Program-made: the position numbers and the translations under genes
In this document: positions 25,848 to 35,400 of the stretch, in pieces
Position numbering within the stretch: the first letter of the stretch is position 1
Layout of the letters: each line of letters starts with the position of its first letter
Source: Mesorhizobium sp. M8A.F.Ca.ET.218.01.1.1
GTDB taxonomy: Bacteria > Pseudomonadota > Alphaproteobacteria > Rhizobiales > Rhizobiaceae
NCBI RefSeq assembly: GCF_004791165.1
Contig: NZ_SRUZ01000015.1
Span: 1 to 64,000, forward strand
Reading direction: 5' to 3'
DNA: 64,000 bases
The notes under the pieces: generated by a model
Databases searched by the model: none
The model's input: only the letters and a program-made list of their open reading frames with translations
Told to the model about the DNA's origin: nothing

Positions 25848-26366
25848 TCATGGATCCGCCGGAGAACAGGCCATCAGATCATAGACGCCCTTGTCCTCGA
25901 CGACGACAAAGCCGAGATCGAAATAGAGCCGCCTTGCTGGGTTGTTCTTCTCGACATGGATCGATATTAGTTTGCCGGCTAAGCATGCCTCGTCTTTCAG
26001 GTCGCGCAACAGGGCGCCACCATAGCCCTTGCGGCGATGCACAGGCAAAAAAGCGATGTCGATGATGCGGTGTTGGCTTGGCCAGCGCTCGACATAGAGC
26101 CGGCCGATGTCTTGCCCGGCATGGCTCACCACGAGCCAGTCGGCCTGCGGATAGTGCTTGTGGTAGTGCGCGTGCTGCGCCTGGAACTGCATGTCGAGAA
26201 AGGCGGCCTTCTGCGCCTCGCTCCAGTCCGTCACGGCGAGCTCTTCCATGCGGGTCGAGGCATAGAGCCGCGACAGGAAGGCAATGTCCGCCTCCGCGGC
26301 GGCACGGAAAGCGAGGCCGGCCTGCCGTGACCGGGACCACGCCGGAGCGGGATAGACCAAAGCCAC
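25848..26366 (-). CDS. GNAT-family N-acetyltransferase
   Basis: A GNAT acetyltransferase of about 172 residues. The acetyl-CoA loop is seen in IIDIAFLPVHRRKGYGGALL (R/Q-x-x-G-x-G/A type), the N-terminal strand-helix in FRAAAEADIAFLSRLYAST, and the C-terminal NPARRLYFDLGFVVVEDKGV is typical. The start is uncertain: GTG at 26366 or TTG at 26381 lie right after the upstream stop (26384), whereas the ATG at 26501 would overlap the previous gene by more than 100 bases. It is the last gene of the collar/beta-propeller operon, so its substrate may be a sugar or protein of that surface system, which is inference. Confidence 0.82.
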   Translation of the reverse strand: MALVYPAPAWSRSRQAGLAFRAAAEADIAFLSRLYASTRMEELAVTDWSEAQKAAFLDMQFQAQHAHYHKHYPQADWLVVSHAGQDIGRLYVERWPSQHRIIDIAFLPVHRRKGYGGALLRDLKDEACLAGKLISIHVEKNNPARRLYFDLGFVVVEDKGVYDLMACSPADP

Positions 26367-26383
26367 GCCGCTTGCGGTCAACG

Positions 26384-27622
26384 TCAGACCGGCGGCGTCA
26401 GGTCGCGCACCACCGCGATCTGCTTGAGGTTGCCGGTGGCCAGAGCCGTCCAGCTCCACTCCCATTCGGAACTGTCCATGGCCATCTGGTTGATCGTCCA
26501 CAGACCATTGGTCCCATCGTTCGTGATCATCATGCTGAACAAGGCAAGGCGACCATCGGCATTGTAGTCGAGCGACAGCCGTGTGTTGGCGCCGGAGGCG
26601 CTGAAATCACGCCATCCAGACCAGTTTTGGGTGGCCGCGTCGTATTGGGCGTTGAACGAGTGGACATGCTGCTGGTCGGAGGCGACCAGCATGATGTCAC
26701 CGTCCCCCTGGATGCCGGCGCAGAGCGTGTATCTGGGAACCCTGCTGTAACCGGGCGTCGCCCAGTTCGTCCAGGTGTCGGAGCCCGCCGGCAGTTGCTT
26801 GGTATGCAGGACCTGGCCCGGCTGCGTCATGGCAAAAAGATTGGTGGCGCCCAGCGGGCCGACGATCGGCGCCATTTCCGTGAAAGGATAGCCGGCGTCG
26901 ATCTGCACCCATGGCGTCCAGTCGGCCACCGTCAGCGCTTGGGCCTTGGCCTGCTGGCAGCGATAGAGATGAAGGGCTGAGTTGATGCCGAAGAGCGCAA
27001 TGCGGCCGTCCGCCTGGCGCAGCGCCGTGACCGCCACGAGCTGGCCGGTCAGTTGTATCCAGGCGCTCCAGGGCTGTGCGGGCGGCCTGAGCTCGTCGAC
27101 GGTGACGACGATCGGCGTCGTGGTGCCGGGCGGCGTGATGGTTTTCTGAACCTGAACGATCACGTCCGGGTTCTGGTAGATCCACCAGATGCGGCCCTGA
27201 TTGTCGGTGAGGAAGATTTCGACGCGGCCGTCAGCGTCGCGCGCCATCGAGAGTTTCTGGTAGCTTGTTGCGCCGGGCGGCGCGCCAATGCCGACCGGCG
27301 GGTTCCATTTTTCGACCGGACCGACCTGGTTGGCGTCCTCCGTGATGAAAGACAGGTTGGTGGTGCCGGTCGGTTGGGCCACCACGGCGACGCGCCCGTC
27401 CTTGGTGAGACCCGCGGTCATGATCACCCAGGCGCCGGCGGCGATGGGAGACCATGCGGCAGGCCACGCCCCGTTGGGCGCGACTTGGGCCTTCTGGATC
27501 AGCCGTCCCGCCGCGGAATCGATGCCGACGACCATCAGCCGCGACAGTTCGAAGAACGACACGCCTGGCACGTGCCCGGTTGGCGCCGCATGGGAGGGTA
27601 AGTGAGCGTCTTCGTTAGCCAT
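26384..27622 (-). CDS. Lectin-like beta-propeller protein (PLL-like)
   Basis: A 412-residue protein with repeated blade motifs: DGRVAVVAQ, DGRVEIFLTDNQGRIWWIYQ, DGRIALFGINSALHLYRCQ, DGDIMLVAS and DGRLALFSM, each followed by a W-rich strand such as WSAWIQLTG, WTPWVQIDA and WTNWATPG. This is the pattern of PLL-type bacterial lectins and other sugar-binding beta-propellers. It has no classical signal peptide. It is separated by 30 bases from the third collar gene and is followed immediately by the GNAT gene. Carbohydrate binding is inferred from the fold only. Confidence 0.72.
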   Translation of the reverse strand: MANEDAHLPSHAAPTGHVPGVSFFELSRLMVVGIDSAAGRLIQKAQVAPNGAWPAAWSPIAAGAWVIMTAGLTKDGRVAVVAQPTGTTNLSFITEDANQVGPVEKWNPPVGIGAPPGATSYQKLSMARDADGRVEIFLTDNQGRIWWIYQNPDVIVQVQKTITPPGTTTPIVVTVDELRPPAQPWSAWIQLTGQLVAVTALRQADGRIALFGINSALHLYRCQQAKAQALTVADWTPWVQIDAGYPFTEMAPIVGPLGATNLFAMTQPGQVLHTKQLPAGSDTWTNWATPGYSRVPRYTLCAGIQGDGDIMLVASDQQHVHSFNAQYDAATQNWSGWRDFSASGANTRLSLDYNADGRLALFSMMITNDGTNGLWTINQMAMDSSEWEWSWTALATGNLKQIAVVRDLTPPV

Positions 27623-27652
27623 GGTAACGGCCCCGCCTTGTTGGCTCGAAAA

Positions 27653-28186
27653 TCAGGTTCTCGGTGGGAACACGCCCTGCAGGGCGATGCAGAAATTGCA
27701 GGTGAGATAAGGCTGCAGATTGTTGTGCGGCTGGTCACCGCCGGCAGGCGCGAGCATGTTGTCGTTCATTGGCGTCAGCGCGGGTATCGGCGTCCCTGGA
27801 ACATAGGCGAAAGCGCCACCCGACTTGCCGAGAATTCTCGACGGGCTGGGCACCTGGACGTCGGCGACGTCCTGGGTTCCGACCATAACGTTGTGCGCAT
27901 GGATCGGTATTTCGCTTTGGAGCAGCGTCACCGTCTCCGAGCCGCTACTCTCTCCGAGATCGTGCAGTGACAGGCCAGGTCCCTGACCGGGGTGCATTGG
28001 CGCGCTGCCCTGGAGATTGGGCAGCGCGAAGTTCGACTTGCCGTCGCCGCCATAAGTCGTGCCGAGCAACGAGAACAACGCCGTGTTCTGCGACAGCGGC
28101 AAAATCTGCCCGTCGCACAGCGCCCAGCCCTTGGGCGCGAAATTGAACGGGAAAATGCGGATTTCCGCAACGAACGGATCGGCCAT
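27653..28186 (-). CDS. Tail-collar (MdpB-like) protein, copy 1
   Basis: A 177-residue protein of the phage tail-collar/microcystin-dependent-protein family. The N-terminus shows the family signature FVAEIRIFPFNFAPKGWALC followed by DGQILPLSQNTALFSLLGTT and YGGDGKSNFALPNLQG; the C-terminus ends QPYLTCNFCIALQGVFPPRT. It begins 10 bases after the middle copy. No capsid, sheath, baseplate or lysis genes are present in the window, so this is not part of a visible prophage. The collar domain is the trimeric base of phage short fibres, so a fibre-like surface role is a reasonable guess but unproven. Confidence 0.88.
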   Translation of the reverse strand: MADPFVAEIRIFPFNFAPKGWALCDGQILPLSQNTALFSLLGTTYGGDGKSNFALPNLQGSAPMHPGQGPGLSLHDLGESSGSETVTLLQSEIPIHAHNVMVGTQDVADVQVPSPSRILGKSGGAFAYVPGTPIPALTPMNDNMLAPAGGDQPHNNLQPYLTCNFCIALQGVFPPRT

Positions 28187-28196
28187 GACGGTCCTC

Positions 28197-28706
28197 TCAG
28201 GTCTGCGACGGGAAAATGCCGAACAGCGAGATGATGAAGTTGATGCATAGATACGGCTGGAAATTGCTATGCGGCTGGCTGCCGCCGACGGGTGACACCA
28301 TGGTCGCGGCCATCGGCCCATCGGGCGCCTGGCCATCGATGTACATGAAGATCGTCCCCGTCGTCTGGTCGAGGACATTCCCGCCCGGATTGGTCCCGGT
28401 ACCGGTTTGGCCCGATGCCAGCATGGGATGCGAGTGAGCCGGGATCTGCTGGATCGACAGCGTGATTTCCTCCGCGCCGCCAGTCTCGGCCAGGGTGAAG
28501 CCGTTGCCCTGATGGAGCGGTAGCCGGCCACGCAGGTCGGGCAGCGCGAAAGTGCTTTCGCCGTCGCCGCCATAGGTGGTGCCGATCAGTTGGAACAGCG
28601 TCTCGTTTTCCGAGATAGGCAGCAGTTGTCCTTCGCAGAGCATCCACCCAGCCGGCGCGAAATTGCCGGCAAACATGCGAACTTCGCCAACATAGGGTTG
28701 TGCCAT
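28197..28706 (-). CDS. Tail-collar (MdpB-like) protein, copy 2
   Basis: A 169-residue paralogue in the middle of the tandem. It has VGEVRMFAGNFAPAGWMLCE, GQLLPISENETLFQLIGTTY, GGDGESTFALPDLRGRLPLH and a C-terminal FQPYLCINFIISLFGIFPSQ. The central segment (GTIFMYIDGQAPDGPMAATM) differs strongly from the other copies, while the ends are conserved, as expected if the ends assemble and the middle is exposed. Gaps to both neighbours are only 10-12 bases. Confidence 0.88.
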   Translation of the reverse strand: MAQPYVGEVRMFAGNFAPAGWMLCEGQLLPISENETLFQLIGTTYGGDGESTFALPDLRGRLPLHQGNGFTLAETGGAEEITLSIQQIPAHSHPMLASGQTGTGTNPGGNVLDQTTGTIFMYIDGQAPDGPMAATMVSPVGGSQPHSNFQPYLCINFIISLFGIFPSQT

Positions 28707-28718
28707 GATCGCGTTTCC

Positions 28719-29216
28719 TCAGGTCTGCGACGGGAAAATGCCCTGCAGGGCGATGCAGAAGTTCAATGTCAGGAAAGGCTGCATGTTGAGGTGCGCCTGC
28801 GAACCGCCAACATTGGCGATGCTGGCAGGGTGCAACGAGGTCAGGTTGGTAGCCTGCGCATAGCCATTGTTGAAAGCCCCCAGGAAATTCCCGGAGTTCA
28901 GGGGCACCGTGCCGTTGGCGTTCGTCGCTCTCGCCTGGTGAACATGGGTCGGCAATTCCGCAATCGACAGCGTGTGGGATTGCTCGCCGCCCCGCCCGCC
29001 GAGGTCATGCCCGTTGCCGACATGGATCGGGACCCTGCCCCGGAAGTCCGGCAAGCCGAAATTTACCCGGCCGTCGCCGCCAAAGGTCGTGCCGAGCAGT
29101 GAAAACAGAGCCTGGTTCTGATTTATGGGAAGCAGTTGGCCGTCGCAGAACGCCCACCCCTTGGGCGGGAAACCGAAGGACATGATGCGGATTTCGGACA
29201 GAAACGGCTCTGACAT
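28719..29216 (-). CDS. Tail-collar (MdpB-like) protein, copy 3
   Basis: A 165-residue paralogue and the first gene of the five-gene operon. It has LSEIRIMSFGFPPKGWAFCD, GQLLPINQNQALFSLLGTTF, GGDGRVNFGLPDFRGRVPIH and the same C-terminal NFCIALQGIFPSQT. The ATG at 29216 is preceded by GGGAGGG, which makes it preferable to an ATG five codons earlier. The 200 bases upstream (29217-29416) are unusually AT-rich (TTAACTATATACTTTA) and probably hold the operon promoter, between this gene and the stop of the giant adhesin gene. Confidence 0.9.
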   Translation of the reverse strand: MSEPFLSEIRIMSFGFPPKGWAFCDGQLLPINQNQALFSLLGTTFGGDGRVNFGLPDFRGRVPIHVGNGHDLGGRGGEQSHTLSIAELPTHVHQARATNANGTVPLNSGNFLGAFNNGYAQATNLTSLHPASIANVGGSQAHLNMQPFLTLNFCIALQGIFPSQT

Positions 29217-29416
29217 GCGATACCCTCCCACTGCCGCTTCGGACTATACACGTCACGAATTATAAGTCTACTGGTAATACTTAATCCGGATAAATTTTCA
29301 TAAATCTCCACCGGATCGCTTACTGGCAACTTCAAGTATATTGTTAACTATATACTTTACAGGCCTCGATTGAGGCGTATGTAAGAATCGCCTGGCGAGT
29401 TCGTCGCCCGTTCAGA

Positions 29417-32400
29417 CTATGGCGTCGAATAGAAGCCCGCCGTACCACCGGTGCCGATCGTGACACTGACAGTGCCGCTGTTGATGGCTTGCACATAGCT
29501 CATGACAGCCGCGGCATCGGTTGCCGCGCCCGCGTAAGCCGCGGCGCCGCCATGCAAGCCAACATGGACATCGAACCGCGTGCGGAGACGCATGTCTGTG
29601 CCACCATTGGCACCCGAACCTGTGAAATTGTTGGCCAGGCCGCCAGCACCGCCGAGGGTCAGCGAGACCGTCTGGGCGTCTCCAGCAACCGTGCCGGCGT
29701 TCAGTTCGAAACCGTGGTTGCCGAATGTGCCTGGATTGCTGGCGGTGTTGCCTTGTACCACGGCCGTCAGCTTGTGGTTGCCGCCATCGACCGCATCACC
29801 CGTCTGCAGCAGAATGCCATCATTGTTGTACTGATAGAGCAGGTTGTTGGTGATCGTCACGCTGGAATCGGCGCCGCCCAACGTGACGAAGCCGATATCG
29901 CTGCCCTGGGCCGATCCGCTGTTCGCCACGCCGGCGACGCCGATCGTGTTCGAATCGATCGTGCCGTTGAACGAGCTGGCGCCGGAGCCGGTGCTGATGC
30001 CCAGAGCCGTGCCCAGCGCATCGCGCATCGTATTGTGGGCGATGTTGAAGGTCAGGTTCGCCACGTCGCCGGCGCCGCCCGAACTGATCGTGATGCCGCC
30101 GCCGCCCGAGACGATGTTCTGGTTGTTGTTCGACAGCGTGTTGCCGAGCGCTCCAGTGGCGCCGCCGAACACCAGATCCGACTGGACGTTGCCGTGCAGA
30201 TCAAGCTGGAACAGGTCGCCGCGCGCGGAGGTGAATGTCGAGCTCTGGACGGTCGCGTTGAAGACGCCGTTCGTCGCCTGGAACACCAGCGCGTCGCCTG
30301 ACGAGTTTCCTGCGGCGGCGTTGGTCGCGAAGGTCGAACCGGTGATGGTGATCCGGTTGAGAGTCTCGCCATTGTTGTTAAAGACGTGGAATGCGTCCAG
30401 CGCCGCGCCGGTGAAGGTGGAATTCGAAACCGTAGCGGTGCCCTTGAGGCCGGTGAAATAGGCATTGCCTTCGCCGACTCCGGCAACGCTGGTGCCATTG
30501 CTGCCGTTGATGATCGTATGGTCCAGCGTGAAGCCGGTGACGTTGTTGCCCAGAATGCCGTAATTCTGGAAGTCGTTCATCTGCAGGCCGTTGAGCTGCA
30601 CATCCGTCGTGCCGTTCAGGTAGATGCCGACGCCTTGCGCGGTGCTGCCATCCGCGCCTGTCTTGCTGGAGATGACGCCGCCGCCCGAGGCGCCGACCGT
30701 TGCACCATTGCCGGTCACATGCAGGCCACCCAGGGCACCCGTGGTGTCGAGGATAATGCCGGTGGCACTGCCGCCGCTGGAACTGATGCGCTGGAACGTC
30801 AGGTCGCTCGCACCGATCGTCGTGTTGGCGACGTTGAGTGCTGTGGCCGTGCCCGAGCTGATCACGCTGCCGGTGCCGGTGGCGCTGATCGTGCCGCCGC
30901 CCGTCGCGCTGAAGCCGGCGACGTTCGAGCCGGTCAGCGTCAGCGTGTTGGTGAAATTGATCGTCGATCCGCCGTTGCTGGAAAGCGCTATGCCGGCGCT
31001 GGAGCCGGTTGCCGACACCGTGCCGCTGAAGGTGGCCGTGCCGCCGGTGCGGCCTGCGATGCTGATGACGTTGCCGACGGCGCTCGTCTTGGCGATCGAC
31101 CCGCCATAGGTGATGGCCGCGGTGCCGCCGCTGACGTCGAACGCGGTGCCCGAGGCGCCGCTCAGCGCACCGGTGCCCAGGTTTACCGTGCCCGTGACGT
31201 TGGTCAGGGCGACATTGTTGACGCCGCCGCCCGAAGTGGTCGAGGTGAAATTGATGCCGGCCGCGATGCCGTTGAGGTTGATCGCTTGGGCGGCACTCGC
31301 GCTGATCGAGCCGGTGGTGACATTGACCGTCCCGCCATTGGTCGCGGTGAAGGCCGTGTTGGAGCCGCCCGTTGTGACCACGAGGTTGGCGAAGCTAACG
31401 GTCGAGGCCTGGCCGCCATTGTTGATCGAGACGGCGGCGCCGGTGGCATTATTGTGGGTGACGGCGCCGGTGAAGCTGACTGTGTTGGCTGCCGTCGCGC
31501 CGGAGATGACGACGCCGCTGGCGCCGATGTTCGACGTCACCGCGCCGGCAAAGCCGAAGCTGCCGCCGGTGCGGTTGGTGATGCTGACCGCGGTGCCGAT
31601 AACGCTGGTGACCGAGCTCGTGCTGTCGAAGCCGAACGCCGCATTGCCGCCGATCACGGACAGGCCGCTGCCGCCCGTGGTATCGACATTGGTGGCGGTG
31701 ACCGTTCCGGAGGCCGCGCCGAATTTGATGCCGGTCGCGGCCGAGGCCGCGATGAGGGAGACATTGGTCAGCGTCGTCGTGCCGGTTGCGCCGGCGCCGA
31801 AGTCGATGTCGGCGGCCGTGACGTTCCTGATCGTCATGTTGCTGATCGTGGCATTCGCCGTCGCGCCGCTGATGCCGATCGCGGCATTCACGCCCGCGCC
31901 GTCGTCGCCGTTGATGGTAAAGCCGTCGATGATGTTGCCGCTGGCCGAAAGCGTGATGACGCTGCTGCCATCGGCGCTTGTCAGCGTGGTGGTGCCGCCC
32001 GGCGTCTGATCGGCGATGGAGATGGTGTTGCTGGCCAGCTGGATCGTCGACGGCACCGTCAGCGCCAGGTTGATGTTGCCATTGTCGAAGCCGCGCACCT
32101 GCTGGCCGGTCAGCAGGTTCAGCGTGTCGTTGCCATTGGTGCCCTGTGCGGTGATGGTGCCGCCATCGTTGACGAGGACGATGATGTCCGTTGCGGCCGC
32201 GTTGAATTCGGCGTCGGCCAGCGTCGCCAGATTATTCTGGTCGCGGCCGCTGCCGTCGCCGGTCGACGCCGCGCCGACGAAATAAACCTTGCCGACACCG
32301 AAGCCGAGGCCAGGCGTGGCCTGGAAGTTCACATCCTTGAAATTGTAGGTGCCCGCGGCCGGCGCGACGGAAGCGTCGATGCCGACACTGGCACTGATGG

Positions 32401-35400
32401 TCGACAACTGGTCGGCGGTATCGCCGTCGCCAAAGGTGAAGGCGACGTTCGTCGTGCCGTTCAGGAACACGCCGGTGTTGACGCCCGCGATGCTCGAACT
32501 GTTGCCGGCGAGGTTCGCATCGCCGAGCCGCACCGTCTGGCCGCCGGTGGCGCCTCGCAGGTCGACGCCGATCGAGGTGCCGGCGGCGGCGGCATTGGTG
32601 ACGTCGAAATCGTTGGCCGTGATCGCCGCGTTGATCGTCGAACCGTTGAGGTCGAAAGCCACGGCCGCGTTATCGTTCAGGCCGATGTCGAGACCGTTGA
32701 AGGAAAGCGCCGCACCCTGCGTGCCGGTGACGTCGACGCCGCGAGAGGTGATGCCCTGCAGACTGACCGTGCCGAGCGCTATGGCGCCGCCGCCCGAGGA
32801 GGCGACATTGGCCAGCGAAATGCCGGTCGTGGCGCTGGTGGTGGATACTGAGGAGAAGTTGAGCCCCGCCGCGCCGATCGTGATGCCGCTGAGGTTCAGT
32901 GCGGTGCCGCCGCTGGTGGTGGCGATCGTGTTGCCGCTTCCGCCGGCGGTAACAGTGCCGGCGCCCGTGGCGCTGAACCCCGTGCCCGCCGCCGTGGTGA
33001 TCGCCAGCCCACCGCCGCCGAAATTGATCGCCACAGGGGCGCTGTTGCCGCTGATCGCGACGCCCGCGCCGGTCGAGCTCATAGCGATGGTATAGCTTGC
33101 GCCGTTGATGTTGAAGGTGCCGCCGGTGTTGTTGACTATCGTAACGCCGGAACCCGCACCGGTGAAATTGTTGGATGCCCCCGAGGCGGTCACTGTGCCG
33201 CCGGTATTGTTGTTCAGGTAGATACCATTGCCATTGGACGTCAGGTTGCCGCTCAGCGAGACGAGCCCGGCCCCGGCCAATCGGTTCTGCACTTCAAGGG
33301 CTGTGCCGGCGGCGGCCGACATGGTGGCGCTGCCCGAATAGCTGACTGCCGCCGTGCCCCCGCTCACGATGAACGAGACAGCCGCGGCGCCGGTCAGCGC
33401 GCCCGAGCCAAGGTTAACCGTGCCGCTGGTGTTGACAAGGTTCACATTGGTGCTGCCGCCGCCGGACGAGGTCGAATCCAGGGCGATGGTTGCAGCGACG
33501 TTGGACAAGGCGATCGCCGTGCCGCTGGTTGAATTCACGCTTTCGGCGCCGCCAGTGGCGGTGATGCCCATCGTGGCGCCACCCCCTCCGGAAATGCCGA
33601 CGCCGGTCGTGGTATCGATCGTCACGCCGCCGGTGAAGCTGGTCGTGCCGCCGGTCTGCGTAAGGCCCGCGCCGCTCGTCGTGTCGATGTCGGCGAGGCC
33701 GCCGACGTTGAGCGTACCACTGGCCCAACCGATGCCGCCGCCGGTCGACAGTACGTTGTTGACCGTCACCGTGTTGAAGTTGAAGGTGCCGGCATTGGTG
33801 TTTACCGCGCTGATGCCGGCGTCCGCCATGCCGGAGATGTTGGTGGCGCCGGTGACGGTGAAGGTCCCGGCGACGCCGTCGAAGATGATGCCGCTCGCGC
33901 CGCCGGTCGCGGTGACGCTGCCGATCGTCATGCCAACCGTCAACGGGTCGAGATCGATGGCGGTGCCACTGGTGGTGTCGACCGAGCCGCCGCTGCTGTT
34001 GAGCGCAAAAGTGGTGGCTGGCGGACCCTTGGCATCGACCAGCAGGCCGGTGCCGTTGTTGTTGAAGACAGTGAACGTGCCGAGATCAAGCGTGCCGCTG
34101 GTGCTGGTCAGGCTGAGGCCGTCGCCCTGGACCCGCGCGCCTGTCGTGCCGATGTCGAGCGTACCCACCGAGACCGTGCCGCCGGCGCCGGTCGAATCGA
34201 AGGTGACATTGCTGAAGGCGAGGCCGCCGCCGGTACCGCCGGTGACCGTGTTGCCGGCAAAAGATCTGACAGCGATCGAATTCTGCGTCGCGTTGATGTT
34301 CTGGCCGACGAACGACGCTGCCAGCGCCGATCCCGTCGATTTCAGCGTGTTTCCGTCGATCGACAGCAGCAGCTTGTCGGCCGTTGCGCCGCCGCTGGTG
34401 ATGAAATCGAGCGCCCTGCCGCCGGCGGCGATGTCGTTGTTCCTCAGGAAGAAACTGGAGGCGGCCGACGCGCTGCCGGAAATACCGGCGCCGGTGCCGG
34501 TGTTGCTGATGATGAGGTTCTGGACGCCACCGGTGATCAGGCCCGAGCCTGATGTCGCCAGGCTGACGACCGATCCGGCGTTGTTGCTCTGCAGGACAGG
34601 CCGCAGCGTATCGATGCCGGCGGGGGCCGAGACGACCGTCGAGTTCTGCACGGTGGTGAAATGGAACGACGCCCCGGCGCCGCCGCTGGCGTCGACGCCG
34701 AGCTGCGAGACATCGACGGCAGCGTCGCCGCTCTTGAAGGCGAGCAGCACCTGTCCGTCGTCGAGCTGGAACGACGTCCCGCTGAGATCGATGGTTTCCT
34801 GGCTGCCGTTGACGTTCTTGTCGATCAGCACCACGACGTTGGCGGTGGACGCCTGGGCGCCGATATAGCTACCCGGATTGGCAAGGCTGCCGTCGCCGGT
34901 GCCGCCTTCAACGACGTAGTAGACGCTGATCGTCGACAGGTTCGAAATGTCGCCGGTGAAATTGACGTCGTTGAAATTGTAGTTGCCATTGGTCGGCAGC
35001 GTGTCGGTGGCGTGGATGACCTGACCGCCGGTGGTGGCGATCGACGATTCGGCCGGACCCTGGCCGTCGCCGAAGACCAGCTTGGCGTTGGTGGTGCTGG
35101 AGAACTGCACGCCATAGCCGACATTGGCGATGGTCGAGGTCTGGCCACTCGGACCGGGGTTGTTGTTGACGAGGTCGCCGAGCTGGATCGTGCCGGTGCC
35201 GGTCGTGCCGGCCATGTCGATGCCGATCGTGCCGGCGAAGCTGCCGCCATCGACGTCGAAATCGCCAGCCGTGATGTTGCTGGCGCCGAGCGCGGCGCCG
35301 CTGAGGTCGAGGCCGATCGCGTTGGTGGCGCCGAGCCCGATGTTGAGGCTGGTGAAATCAAGCGTCGAGCCGATCGTGCCGGAAATGTCGACGCCACGCG

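Noticed and set aside
25347..29216. Prophage call based on three tail-collar genes
   Set aside because: No capsid, terminase, sheath, tape-measure, baseplate, integrase or lysis gene is present within the window, and MdpB-like collar genes are common on bacterial chromosomes outside prophages.
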